Shown here in pieces: positions 43,079 through 51,778 of a DNA stretch of 64,000 nt. The notes under the pieces were generated by a model. That model did no database searches, was not told the DNA's origin, and saw nothing but the letters and a program-made list of their open reading frames with translations. Position 1 is the stretch's first letter, and each line of letters begins with the position of its first letter. Made by a program: the position numbers and the translations under genes. Source of the stretch: Pseudomonas sp. URIL14HWK12:I12 (GTDB lineage Bacteria > Pseudomonadota > Gammaproteobacteria > Pseudomonadales > Pseudomonadaceae); the NCBI RefSeq assembly GCF_003097135.1, contig NZ_QEQL01000004.1, positions 310,001 through 374,000 of the forward strand. Direction: 5' to 3'.

Positions 43079-43425
43079 TCCGTAATTTCCCCTGTGGAGC
43101 TCGTGCGAACTTAACGCTGGATACCGACACAGCCTAAAGTCGATCATCTGCGGTGAACCGGGAGTCCACCATATGTCAATCACACCGACAGGTGGACATA
43201 ACTTGCGTTCGGCGCACTTTTCATAGGCAATCTGACTCTGAGCCTCCCTGACTGCCTCGCCATTGCACCCTCGCAGCATGTGGAAGTCGGGGACCGTGGC
43301 GACCGCGGCCTGCCATGCATCGGCGAGAGCGCCCTGAGCGTCGGGCGCCAAGGGGATATACTTTTACCCCGTCCGCCCCCGTTAACGCACTAGCGTGAGG
43401 GCTCCTTATCAATCAGGAGCCCAGC
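43079..43425. other. Intergenic stretch between the RHS and glucosyltransferase-toxin genes
   Basis: No supported gene. A TTG-started minus-strand reading frame of 108 codons (43025-43351) overlaps the RHS gene end, has no ribosome site and no recognised relative; it could be the remnant of a lost gene. Near 43350-43370 there is a short GGGG...CCCC hairpin. No clear promoter for the toxin gene is recognised. Confidence 0.4.
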
Positions 43426-46197
43426 ATGCCGTCATCCCCCCTCACCCAGAGCGTTCAGCGCCTCATTGCTGAACTTCCCACGCCTCAAAACGCTGCTGTG
43501 GCTGCGTTACAGGAATGGTTCAAGCAACTTGGGCTTGCCGTGGACCCGAGCGAGGTGAACATTGTCACGCTGCACTATCAGCGCTACCACGACCAGCACT
43601 ATGCAGTCGTCACACAGCTCGCGCCGCTGCCTGACGCTGTGTTGGCCCATTGGAAAGGTGAGAGCGCCAATGACCTGATCGGCACGCTTGTTCGCAGCCC
43701 TTGGGCCGGCCAGCCTCCACCGGACGACCTGCTTGTGGTAGCCGAACTACCGGCCACTCATAACCCCTGGGATCTTGAAAACACCAATGCTTGGTCGGTG
43801 TACAACGGCCTGTATCGCCAGGCCACGCCGCAGCAGTACAACAGCCGAACCCATATCCCGGTCACCGCAGAAGCCTTCACAGATTTCATCGATACCCTGG
43901 ACCTGCACACCCACTACACCGAGCAGCTCAACCAGTGGTGGAGCAGCAGGCGCCGGGATTACATCCTCGCCATGCGCATCGCGTTCATCGCTGCGTGCAA
44001 CAGGCAGGTCGGTAACGGCAGCCTGAGCGCAGCAGGGCAAACGCTGGCCTGGCAGGTTGCAGGCATTGCAGCGATCCCTAGTTGGGCAAGCCTTTGGCTG
44101 GAAGATCGCCCATATCCGGTGGTGACCGTACGGCAGCTCAACCTGTATGGCTATGTCGCCACCGACATCCTCTGCCTTGAAAACGCAAGTACCGGTACGA
44201 CGCTGCTGTACATACCGGGCAACAGTGCTCCCTTTCACGAATTCACCGACGCATCGGCACTGCACCAGTGGGTGGCTGAGCAATGCCGGCAACCTGCAAC
44301 ACGTGCTGCATTGGCGGCGCATTTTCCAATGGATGCCCACCCGGATGGCCTGAGTTTCAGTGGCCTGGGCACTGTAATGAAAGGCCTGGCGGTATGGCCG
44401 CAGCCTCATCATTTCGATACCCAGCATTCAGGGTTCGCCACCAGCGGCCTGTGGCCACCCAGCCTCTATGTGAACTACAAGCCTGATACCTACAGCCCCT
44501 GGTTCACGGGCGACGTGTTTGAAGCCCTGGCCCAGCGCATCAACAGCCGTAGCTATGCTGACGCCGATTTTGCGATCACCACCGACGCGCAAGCCTCGGT
44601 GGCGCGTTGGCAGGGCTACTTGGCTAACACGCTGAACTTGCTTGGCCCTCTCGCATTGCTGATCCCTGAAATCGCACCTTTACTGGTGGCTGGCGGTGTA
44701 GCTCAGGCGGGGCTGGGGATCGACCAGCTACTGGCTGCGCGAAACACCGGTCAGCAAGCCAATGCGGTGGAGACTATAAGCTTTGGCCTACTCAATGCCG
44801 TGCCCTCCTCCCTTGCAGCGGGGGCCAAAGCCGGCCGATTGTTCACCGGCCGCGCTGGCGGCTTCACACGGCCTGCCCGCATCAACGGCAAGCTGGGCTA
44901 CCCACTGGGGCCAACTGACCCTCCGCAGCTGCAAGCCCAGGCCCTGGCCGACTACTTCTACCCACCGGACCCTCTGCCGCCACTACCCCAGGGTGATCCG
45001 GCCGTGGCGGCCTCGGTGTTCAGGACGCCACGCCCAGGCGCTGCACAAGACAGGCTTCAGGCCATCATCGACGGCCAGCTGACCGAGGTGCTCTATGACC
45101 TTGACGAAGATGCGTTCGTTCGCAAGGGCGAGGAAACCTTCGAAACGCCTTGCCTGTATCGACCTGCAAGCAACGACACACTAGTTGCCGTGACTGAGGC
45201 CGGGCATTCCGTCAGTGACCGGCAACGCATGGCCACCCTTCGCGCGCTGGGGATCGACCTGGCCCTACCGGTAGAGCTTCACGCCATGGTCGCCGAACCC
45301 GGTGAAGAGATCCCCCACTTGTTTTCTTCTTTATGGGTCGGCGACGCCATCTTGCCGGATCACCTGTTGCTGAACCTGGCGCGGAACAGGCGCGTGCTGG
45401 CCCAAGCAGACTACCGCTACCAACTGTTTCTTTCCCGCTGGAATACCCAGGCATTCGCACGCAACCGAGACCTGCTGCACAGTTACAGCGCCCAGCTTCA
45501 GGTGCATGTATTGGAGGATCAGCCTTGGTACAGGCAGTTCGAACACAGCTCTCTCTACCCTTTCTACACACAAGCATTGACCGCGCCGGGCCGCAGCTAC
45601 GCCTCGGCCGCCGACATCTTGCGGTATGTGATGTTGTTCGACCAAGGCGGGGTGTACATGGACCTGGACGACCAGCTCATGCAAGCCGGGCAAGCCATGG
45701 TTCATAGCCAGGCAGGGGCCGTGGTTGAGCAAGCCGACGCGCTGGCCAGCGTTGCCCTGCGGGCCCCTGCAGACGACCTTCTGCTATTTGCCCCCCTGAA
45801 CCACGAGGGCCTCGGGATGCACGCCGCTTACAATACCAGCCTGATCGGCAGCCATGCCGGCAACCCGGTGCTGCGCGCAATCAGCGACCGAATTATGCAG
45901 CGGCTGCGGCAACGGCCTGATTTCTATCAGAGCCGCCCCGCGCCTACCGAAGGCGCGGCCTTCAATGCCTGGGCGAGGCTGTTGAGCGACACCACCGGCC
46001 CACTGGTATTTAACGAAGTGATCAAGGAACGCTGCAGCGGGTTGTATCAACTGCAGCAGGCAATCAATTTGATGGGGTGCCCACACATCATCGGTGACCA
46101 GATCGACCAACAACTCTTCGAGCAGGTCGCCTTGAAGAAATGGCCTTTCGTCAGGTTCGCCATGGTCGGGCATGCCAACAGCTGGGCCAGTGCCTGA
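43426..46197 (+). CDS. Large toxin: dermonecrotic-toxin-like N-terminus and TcdA/TcdB-type glycosyltransferase
   Basis: 923 residues after an AGGAG site. Residues about 1-380 resemble the DUF6543/dermonecrotic-toxin N-terminal region of Pseudomonas (SVYNGLYRQATPQQYNSRTH, DLHTHYTEQLNQWW). A hydrophobic stretch lies at about 399-438 (LNLLGPLALLIPEIAPLLVA). Residues about 625-890 form a GT-A glycosyltransferase of the TcdA/TcdB type: IPHLFSSLWVG at 629-639 (sugar-nucleotide tryptophan), then SAADILRYVMLFDQGGVYMD and the metal-binding D746-L-D748. The site looks intact. Clostridial relatives glycosylate host GTPases; the target here is unknown. No signal peptide, no immunity gene next to it. Probably an effector against eukaryotes. 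Confidence 0.82.
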   Translation: MPSSPLTQSVQRLIAELPTPQNAAVAALQEWFKQLGLAVDPSEVNIVTLHYQRYHDQHYAVVTQLAPLPDAVLAHWKGESANDLIGTLVRSPWAGQPPPDDLLVVAELPATHNPWDLENTNAWSVYNGLYRQATPQQYNSRTHIPVTAEAFTDFIDTLDLHTHYTEQLNQWWSSRRRDYILAMRIAFIAACNRQVGNGSLSAAGQTLAWQVAGIAAIPSWASLWLEDRPYPVVTVRQLNLYGYVATDILCLENASTGTTLLYIPGNSAPFHEFTDASALHQWVAEQCRQPATRAALAAHFPMDAHPDGLSFSGLGTVMKGLAVWPQPHHFDTQHSGFATSGLWPPSLYVNYKPDTYSPWFTGDVFEALAQRINSRSYADADFAITTDAQASVARWQGYLANTLNLLGPLALLIPEIAPLLVAGGVAQAGLGIDQLLAARNTGQQANAVETISFGLLNAVPSSLAAGAKAGRLFTGRAGGFTRPARINGKLGYPLGPTDPPQLQAQALADYFYPPDPLPPLPQGDPAVAASVFRTPRPGAAQDRLQAIIDGQLTEVLYDLDEDAFVRKGEETFETPCLYRPASNDTLVAVTEAGHSVSDRQRMATLRALGIDLALPVELHAMVAEPGEEIPHLFSSLWVGDAILPDHLLLNLARNRRVLAQADYRYQLFLSRWNTQAFARNRDLLHSYSAQLQVHVLEDQPWYRQFEHSSLYPFYTQALTAPGRSYASAADILRYVMLFDQGGVYMDLDDQLMQAGQAMVHSQAGAVVEQADALASVALRAPADDLLLFAPLNHEGLGMHAAYNTSLIGSHAGNPVLRAISDRIMQRLRQRPDFYQSRPAPTEGAAFNAWARLLSDTTGPLVFNEVIKERCSGLYQLQQAINLMGCPHIIGDQIDQQLFEQVALKKWPFVRFAMVGHANSWASA

Positions 46198-46203
46198 CGC
46201 CAC

Positions 46204-46596
46204 TCAGTTGCCGTGCAGTTTCCTCATCAGCTCGGCCTCGGCCTGCGTCAACCCACAGGCCTGGGTCAGCTCGTCCACACTGGCGCCCATGTTCACCAGC
46301 TTGGCGGCCTGCGCAAACGAAAGCGTCTCCGGGTCGCGCTGCTCCAGCTGCAGCAGTTTGTCCGGGATCGGCGACACCACCGCGCGCAGTTCATGAATAG
46401 CCTCGCCCATGCGAACGGTACCGTTCTGGTAGTCGTCCAGGCGCTTGTGCAGGTCACGAATACGCTGATCACGCAGCGCATCGCCGGCAGCCTGTTCGGC
46501 CGCCAGGCGCTGCTGGCCCCGGGTGTATTGCAGGAACAGCGCGATCGTGCCGACCCAAAGTACAGCCAGCACGACCACGGCAGCTTCGAAAACCAC
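46204..46596 (-). CDS. DUF2802 protein at the end of the chemotaxis operon
   Basis: 130 residues with an N-terminal membrane helix (VFEAAVVVLAVLWVGTIALFLQ), a helical middle and the C-terminal block LNFAQ-like ETLSFAQAAKLVNMGASVDE, LTQACGLTQAEAELM. This is the DUF2802 family, linked to polar flagellar chemotaxis clusters in gammaproteobacteria. Its role is not known. It starts directly after cheW. Confidence 0.9.
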   Translation of the reverse strand: MVFEAAVVVLAVLWVGTIALFLQYTRGQQRLAAEQAAGDALRDQRIRDLHKRLDDYQNGTVRMGEAIHELRAVVSPIPDKLLQLEQRDPETLSFAQAAKLVNMGASVDELTQACGLTQAEAELMRKLHGN

Positions 46597-46597
46597 G

Positions 46598-47077
46598 TCA
46601 GAGGTTCTCCAGGTCCGACCACTCTTCCTCGCTCATCATCTTGTCGAGCTCGACCAGGATCAACAGCTCGCCGTTCTTGTTGCAAACGCCCTGGATGAAT
46701 TTGGCGGACTCTTCGTTGCCTACGTTCGGCGCGGTTTCGACCTCCGACTGGCGCAGGTAGACCACCTCAGCCACGCTGTCGACCAGAATACCGACGACCT
46801 GCTTGTCGGCCTCGATGATCACGATACGGGTGTTGTCGGTCACGTCCGAGGAGGCCAGGCCGAAGCGCTGGCGGGTGTCGATTACCGTAACCACATTACC
46901 GCGCAGGTTGATGATGCCCAGCACATAGGCCGGGGCACCCGGAACCGGTGCGATCTCTGTATAGCGCAGCACTTCCTGCACCTGCATCACATTGATGCCA
47001 TAGGTCTCGTTATCCAGGCGGAAGGTGACCCATTGCAGGATCGGATCTTCGGAACCCTGAGCGGACGACTTCTTCAT
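46598..47077 (-). CDS. cheW: Chemotaxis coupling protein CheW
   Basis: CheW links chemoreceptors to CheA. The 159-residue product has the full CheW fold: LQWVTFRLDNETYGINVMQV, PAYVLGIINLRGNVVTVIDT, VVGILVDSVAEVVYL and the C-terminal LLILVELDKMMS. It lies in the chemotaxis operon between parP and the DUF2802 gene, with one base to the latter. Confidence 0.96.
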   Translation of the reverse strand: MKKSSAQGSEDPILQWVTFRLDNETYGINVMQVQEVLRYTEIAPVPGAPAYVLGIINLRGNVVTVIDTRQRFGLASSDVTDNTRIVIIEADKQVVGILVDSVAEVVYLRQSEVETAPNVGNEESAKFIQGVCNKNGELLILVELDKMMSEEEWSDLENL

Positions 47078-47143
47078 AACCCTTAACCCCTCGCTGCCTG
47101 TGTGGCGTTTTGTCGTTCAGTGTAAGCCGCGCGGTTGCGCGAT

Positions 47144-48166
47144 CTATCGTTTACTGGTTTTACCCTGCTGTGCCTTGGCTCGGGCCTCGGCGGCGGCCTT
47201 GTCCTTGGCTTCCTGCATCTGGCGCTTGATCGCGCCACTGGCGATCAATTCGGCCAGAGCGGCTACATCCAGCAGCGCGCACATATGTTCGACCACGGTA
47301 CCGGCCAGCCACGGCCGCTGGCCGCGCTGGTCGCGCCATTTGACCTGTCCCGGCTCCAGCCGCACCGAGCGGCTGACCTGATGCACCGCCAGCCCCCACT
47401 CGTAACCTTGCACCGAAATCACGTATTGCAGGCCCTGCTGGAAATCGTCGCGGTAGCGGTCAGGCATCACCCAACGCGCCGTGTCGAGCACCTTGAGGTT
47501 GCCCGCCTGGCACGTGAGGATGCCCAGGAACCATTCTGGCTGGCCAAACAGCGGCGTAAGCTCCTGCCCTGCCAGCGGGAAGATCGAACCCAGGCATACC
47601 AGTGGCACGGCAAGGGTAAGGCCCGCCACATCGAACAACAGGCACTCGAACGGTTCGGCAGCCCAGCCAGGGCGCCCTTCGAAAGTCGGTATCGCCGGCC
47701 CACCGTGATCCACCGCGGGCGCTGCGGCCGGTAGTGCCGCCGGCTCGCCCGCCGCAGGTGGCGTGGCTATGGGGGCCGGCGCCGGCATGCTCTGCGGCTC
47801 AGGCTCAACCACCGGCAAGGCGGTAGGCAATAGCAGCGCCTGAGCGAGCACCGGCGAGCTCGCCTCAGGCGCGAGGGCCCAAGGCAGAGGCTCATCGGGG
47901 CGAATCAATGCAGGCTGCGGCGCTGCGTCAAGGGGCTCACGGCGCGCATCACGCACCTGCTCTTCGAGCACTGCGGCACGGAACTCATCCAGGGTCAGGT
48001 CAGTGGCAGGCTCGCTCGCTTTGGCCACAGCCGATGAAACAGGTGCGGCGGTTACCGCAGGTGCGGCAGGCGGCTCGAACGCTTCCGTGGCTTCCTGCAA
48101 CAGGCCGTCCAGGTAGCTTTGCAATGCCTGTTGGGGGCGCTTGGCGATGTCCACGGTGCGATTCAT
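47144..48166 (-). CDS. parP: ParP-like CheW-domain protein
   Basis: 340 residues from the ATG at 48164-48166 (MNRTVDIAKRPQQALQSYLD), which overlaps nothing and lies one base after parC. Residues about 1-185 are Ala/Pro-rich and disordered. Residues about 190-310 form a CheW-like (AIF) domain (FECLLFDVAGLTLAVPLVCL, VISVQGYEWGLAVHQVSR), and the tail is charged. In Vibrio, ParP binds CheA and ParC and keeps the array at the pole. The order parC-parP-cheW matches. Symbol assigned by synteny and fold. Confidence 0.85.
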   Translation of the reverse strand: MNRTVDIAKRPQQALQSYLDGLLQEATEAFEPPAAPAVTAAPVSSAVAKASEPATDLTLDEFRAAVLEEQVRDARREPLDAAPQPALIRPDEPLPWALAPEASSPVLAQALLLPTALPVVEPEPQSMPAPAPIATPPAAGEPAALPAAAPAVDHGGPAIPTFEGRPGWAAEPFECLLFDVAGLTLAVPLVCLGSIFPLAGQELTPLFGQPEWFLGILTCQAGNLKVLDTARWVMPDRYRDDFQQGLQYVISVQGYEWGLAVHQVSRSVRLEPGQVKWRDQRGQRPWLAGTVVEHMCALLDVAALAELIASGAIKRQMQEAKDKAAAEARAKAQQGKTSKR

Positions 48167-48167
48167 T

Positions 48168-48956
48168 TCAGGCCACCTGCGTGGTGAGCTGTTGCCCAAG
48201 CAGATGCTTGAGCAAGGCGCGATAAGCGGTAACGCCGCGGCTCTTGGGGTCGAACTGGGACGGCGTGACGCCCGCCCGGCTGGCATCGCGCAGGCGGGTG
48301 TCGACCGGGATATAACCTTCCCAGACATTCTGCGGAAAGCTTTCACGCAGCACCTTGAGCGTACTCAACGAGGCTTGGGTACGGCGGTCGAACAACGTCG
48401 GCACGATGCTGAAGGGCAGCGGCTGTTTACGGGAGCGGTTGATCATCGCCAAGGTATTGACCATACGCTGCAGGCCGTTCACTGCCAGGTGTTCGGTCTG
48501 GCAGGGCACGACCAACTGCTGGCTGGCTGCCAAGGCGTTGACCATCAGCACACCCAGCAAAGGGGGGCTGTCGATCAGCGCATAGTCGAAATCCTGCCAC
48601 AGTTGCGCCAGTGCCTTGGCGACGACCAGCCCAAGGCCACTCTGGCCGGGCGACTGGCGCTCCAGCGTCGCCAGGGCGGTGCTCGAAGGCATCAGCGAGA
48701 TCGAGGTGTGAGCAGTGGGCTGCAGCAACTGGCCAGCCAAGCCGTCGGGTACGCCACCTCTGTGCTGAAACAAGTCGAAGTTACTGTGCTCCAGCGCATC
48801 CGGATCGAGCCCGAAATAACTGGTCAGCGAGCCATGCGGGTCCAGGTCGACCACCACCACGCGCTTGCCGGCATCAGCCAGCAAGCCCGCCAGGGCGATG
48901 GTGGTGGTGGTCTTGCCGACCCCACCTTTCTGATTGGCGATTGCCCACACTCTCAT
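48168..48956 (-). CDS. parC: ParC, ParA-like ATPase for polar chemotaxis array positioning
   Basis: 262 residues starting MRVWAIANQKGGVGKTTTTI. A deviant Walker A motif KGGVGKTT at 10-17, VVVVDLDPHGSLTSYFG and the ALIDSPPLLGVLMVNAL switch region identify the ParA/MinD family. Located between motD and parP in the chemotaxis operon, it matches the polar-localisation ATPase ParC described in Vibrio rather than chromosome-partition ParA. No parB is nearby. Confidence 0.9.
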   Translation of the reverse strand: MRVWAIANQKGGVGKTTTTIALAGLLADAGKRVVVVDLDPHGSLTSYFGLDPDALEHSNFDLFQHRGGVPDGLAGQLLQPTAHTSISLMPSSTALATLERQSPGQSGLGLVVAKALAQLWQDFDYALIDSPPLLGVLMVNALAASQQLVVPCQTEHLAVNGLQRMVNTLAMINRSRKQPLPFSIVPTLFDRRTQASLSTLKVLRESFPQNVWEGYIPVDTRLRDASRAGVTPSQFDPKSRGVTAYRALLKHLLGQQLTTQVA

Positions 48957-48971
48957 GCACTTGACTCTGAA

Positions 48972-49856
48972 TTACGGGTTGGCCGGGGGCGCCGGGGTTT
49001 TGACACTACGCCCGGAGCCCGGCTGGGATGCGGCATCCGGTGCACTTTGTGTGCCAGCTCGGCGCAAGGCGGCATCTGGCTGGGCATTGGCCGTGCCCGT
49101 GGCGGTAAGGCTGCGGCGGACCTCAAGGTTGCGTGACACCACCAGCACCACCCGGCGGTTGCGCGCGCGACCGTCTGCGCTGTCGTTGCTGGCGACCGGC
49201 TGAAATTCGCCATACCCCACTGCCGCTAGCCGGCGCGGGTCGATACCGTCCATGGCCATCATGCGCACGATGCTGGACGCCCTCGCGGTGGAGAGCTCCC
49301 AATTGGTCGGATACTGCGCCGTGCGAATCGGCTGATTGTCGGTGAACCCTTCCACATGGACCGGGTTGGCGAACGGCCCTAGCACCTTGGATACCTTCTC
49401 TATGATCTGGAAACCCTGGTCACTGGGAATGGCATCGCCACTGGGAAATACCAGGCCAGACTTGAGCTCGATCTCGATCCACAGCTCATTGCCGCGCACG
49501 TTCATCTGGTCGCTGGCGATCAGGTCGCCGAAGGCGGAGCGCACCTGATCGGCGATCATCTTCAAAGGCTCAGCTTGGCCGATGGCGCTATCGGTGTTGT
49601 CGCTTTGCGCGTCCAGCGGGTCGGCGACCTGCGTGGACTGAGGCTTCTCCTCGCCGATCGGAATCGGCTTGGTGCTGCGCTGCTGATCGTTGAACACACC
49701 TACCAGCGTCTGCGAGAGAACCTTGTACTTGCCTTCGTTGATCGAGGAAATCGAGTACATCACCACGAAAAACGCGAACAGCAAAGTAATGAAGTCGGCG
49801 TAGGACACCAACCAGCGCTCGTGATTTTCGTGCTCTTCTGCAGGCCTGCGACGCAT
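48972..49856 (-). CDS. motD: Flagellar stator protein MotD (MotB family)
   Basis: MotD is the peptidoglycan-anchored part of a stator. I use the ATG at 49854-49856 (MRRRPAEEHENHERWLVSYA), 294 residues, four codons shorter variants being unlikely; a TTG one codon upstream also fits. The membrane segment is DFITLLFAFFVVMYSISSIN, preceded by the plug-type aspartate. The OmpA-like domain lies at about 120-230 (VEGFTDNQPIRTAQYPTNWE, AVGYGEFQPVASNDSADGR). The Pro/Ala-rich tail after about 235 is variable. Forms a pair with motC. Confidence 0.93.
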   Translation of the reverse strand: MRRRPAEEHENHERWLVSYADFITLLFAFFVVMYSISSINEGKYKVLSQTLVGVFNDQQRSTKPIPIGEEKPQSTQVADPLDAQSDNTDSAIGQAEPLKMIADQVRSAFGDLIASDQMNVRGNELWIEIELKSGLVFPSGDAIPSDQGFQIIEKVSKVLGPFANPVHVEGFTDNQPIRTAQYPTNWELSTARASSIVRMMAMDGIDPRRLAAVGYGEFQPVASNDSADGRARNRRVVLVVSRNLEVRRSLTATGTANAQPDAALRRAGTQSAPDAASQPGSGRSVKTPAPPANP

Positions 49857-49860
49857 CAAT

Positions 49861-50601
49861 TCACCCCATGAAGCCTTGCAGCTTCAGTTCGATCGAACGT
49901 GGGTTTTCGCCTTCGGCGATCGACAACAGCCCTTCCAGGAGCATCTCCCGATAGCGAGCCTGGCGGGCAGCGATGGCCTTGAGCTTATTGGCCACCGGCA
50001 GAAGGATCAGGTTGGCCGAGGCAACACCGTAGATCGTGGCGACGAAGGCCACAGCGATACCACTGCCCAGCTGCGAAGGATCGGCCAGGTTTCCCATCAC
50101 GTGGATCAGGCCCATCACCGCCCCGATGATACCGATGGTAGGGGCATAGCCGCCCATGCACTCGTACACCTTGGCTGCCGCCAGGTCACGGGCCTCCTGC
50201 GTCAGAAAGTCGACTTCCAGCACGCCACGCAGCAGTTCGGGTTCGGCGCCGTCCACCAGCAGCTGCAGCCCCTTGCGGGCGTAGGGGTCCGGCTCGCTGT
50301 CAGCTACGCCTTCCAGGCCCAGCAGGCCTTCTTTGCGGGCCACCAGGCTCCAGCCCACCACCCTGTCGATACCACTGGCGAGGTCGACGCGCGGCGGTAC
50401 GAACACCCAGGGAAGTATCCCGACAGCGCGCTTGAAAGCGCCCATTGGCGTCTGCAGAAGCGCAGCAGCCAGGGTACCGCCCAGCACAATCAGGGCCGCT
50501 GGGCCGTTGGCCAGCGACGGCAAGTGCCCGCCCTCGAGGAAGTTGCCACCGATGATAGCGACGAAGGCAAGAATGACACCGATCAGGCTTAGAACATCCA
50601 T
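49861..50601 (-). CDS. motC: Flagellar stator protein MotC (MotA family)
   Basis: MotC is the proton- or sodium-conducting stator subunit that contacts the rotor. The ATG at 50599-50601 overlaps the cheB stop codon by one base and gives 246 residues; a GTG three codons upstream lies too close to the GGAGG site. Four membrane segments ([76 protein letters not shown]) and the MotA motif YAPTIGIIGAVMGLIH are present. It is followed by motD. Confidence 0.94.
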   Translation of the reverse strand: MDVLSLIGVILAFVAIIGGNFLEGGHLPSLANGPAALIVLGGTLAAALLQTPMGAFKRAVGILPWVFVPPRVDLASGIDRVVGWSLVARKEGLLGLEGVADSEPDPYARKGLQLLVDGAEPELLRGVLEVDFLTQEARDLAAAKVYECMGGYAPTIGIIGAVMGLIHVMGNLADPSQLGSGIAVAFVATIYGVASANLILLPVANKLKAIAARQARYREMLLEGLLSIAEGENPRSIELKLQGFMG

Positions 50602-51731
50602 CAGTGGCACGCCTCCACCAAGTGGCGGCCGATGTCATCGAGGCTGTACACCGCATCAGCCAGGCCGGCTTTGGCAATGGCCATGGGCATGCCGTAGATC
50701 ACGCAGCTGGCTTCATCCTGTGACCACACCTGGCTGCCACCCTGCTTGAGCAGTCGCGCGCCTTCGCGGCCATCGGCACCCATGCCGGTGAGCACCACAG
50801 CCAGTACCTTGTCGCCGAACGACTTGGCAGCCGAGCCAAAGGTGATGTCCACGCAAGGCTTGTAGTTCAGGCGTTCATCGCCCGGCAGGATCTTCACCAT
50901 GCCGCGGGCATCGACCATCATCTGTTTGCCGCCCGGCGCCAGCAGGGCAAGGCCGGGGCGCAAGTGATCACCATCTTCGGCTTCCTTGACGGTGATTTTG
51001 CACAGTTTGTCGAGGCGTTCGGCAAACGCCTTGGTGAACGCTGCCGGCATGTGCTGGATCAGCACCAGCGGCGCGGGAAAATTGGCAGGCAGTTGCGTCA
51101 ACACCCGTTGCAGTGCCACCGGCCCCCCGGTGGACGTACCGATCGCCACCAGCCTATAGGCCTTGCGCTTGGGCGGAGTGCTGGGTGCCGCAGGTGCTGG
51201 CTGCGCCGTGCGGCCGGCTGGCGCGGCCGCTGGCCGAGGAGCCGGGGCGGCGCTTGGGCTGCGCGCCGGCGCCGTCGCAGGGGTGGGTGCAGCCGTAGGC
51301 GTTGATGGCGCTGAGAATGCACTGAAGCGACGGTTGCTGCGCGCGATGGTGTGGATCTTCTCGCACAGCAGCTGCTTGACCCGGTCCGGGTTGCGCGAAA
51401 TGTCTTCGAAATTCTTGGGCAGGTAATCGACCGCGCCGGCATCGAGCGCATCGAGAGTCACCCGCGCGCCCTCGTGGGTAAGCGAGGAGAACATCAACAC
51501 CGGCGTAGGGCAGCGCTGCATGATATGCCGCACCGCAGTGATCCCGTCCATCATGGGCATTTCATAGTCCATGGTGATCACATCGGGCTTTAGCGCCAGG
51601 GCCTGATCGATGGCTTCCCGGCCATTGGTAGCGGTGCCGACGACCTGCAAGGTGCCGTCAGACGCGAGGATCTCCGAGACGCGACGCCGGAAGAAACCCG
51701 AATCGTCCACCACCAGGACTTTGACTGCCAT
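50601..51731 (-). CDS. cheB: Chemotaxis methylesterase/response regulator CheB
   Basis: CheB removes methyl groups from chemoreceptors when phosphorylated by CheA. The 376-residue product has a receiver domain (about 1-120, phosphoacceptor D55 in [10 protein letters not shown]), a Pro/Ala linker (about 140-190) and the esterase domain with the catalytic Ser, His and Asp in GTSTGGP, IQHMP and GMGADG. It follows cheA by 47 bases and overlaps motC by one base. Confidence 0.97.
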   Translation of the reverse strand: MAVKVLVVDDSGFFRRRVSEILASDGTLQVVGTATNGREAIDQALALKPDVITMDYEMPMMDGITAVRHIMQRCPTPVLMFSSLTHEGARVTLDALDAGAVDYLPKNFEDISRNPDRVKQLLCEKIHTIARSNRRFSAFSAPSTPTAAPTPATAPARSPSAAPAPRPAAAPAGRTAQPAPAAPSTPPKRKAYRLVAIGTSTGGPVALQRVLTQLPANFPAPLVLIQHMPAAFTKAFAERLDKLCKITVKEAEDGDHLRPGLALLAPGGKQMMVDARGMVKILPGDERLNYKPCVDITFGSAAKSFGDKVLAVVLTGMGADGREGARLLKQGGSQVWSQDEASCVIYGMPMAIAKAGLADAVYSLDDIGRHLVEACH

Positions 51732-51778
51732 TGTTCACTCCATTACCCAGGGCCGGCAGCGGGCCGGCCCCGAGGATT

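Noticed and set aside
43025..43351. Minus-strand reading frame of 108 codons between the RHS and toxin genes
   Set aside because: TTG start without ribosome site, overlap with the RHS gene end and no recognised family; kept only as a possible remnant.
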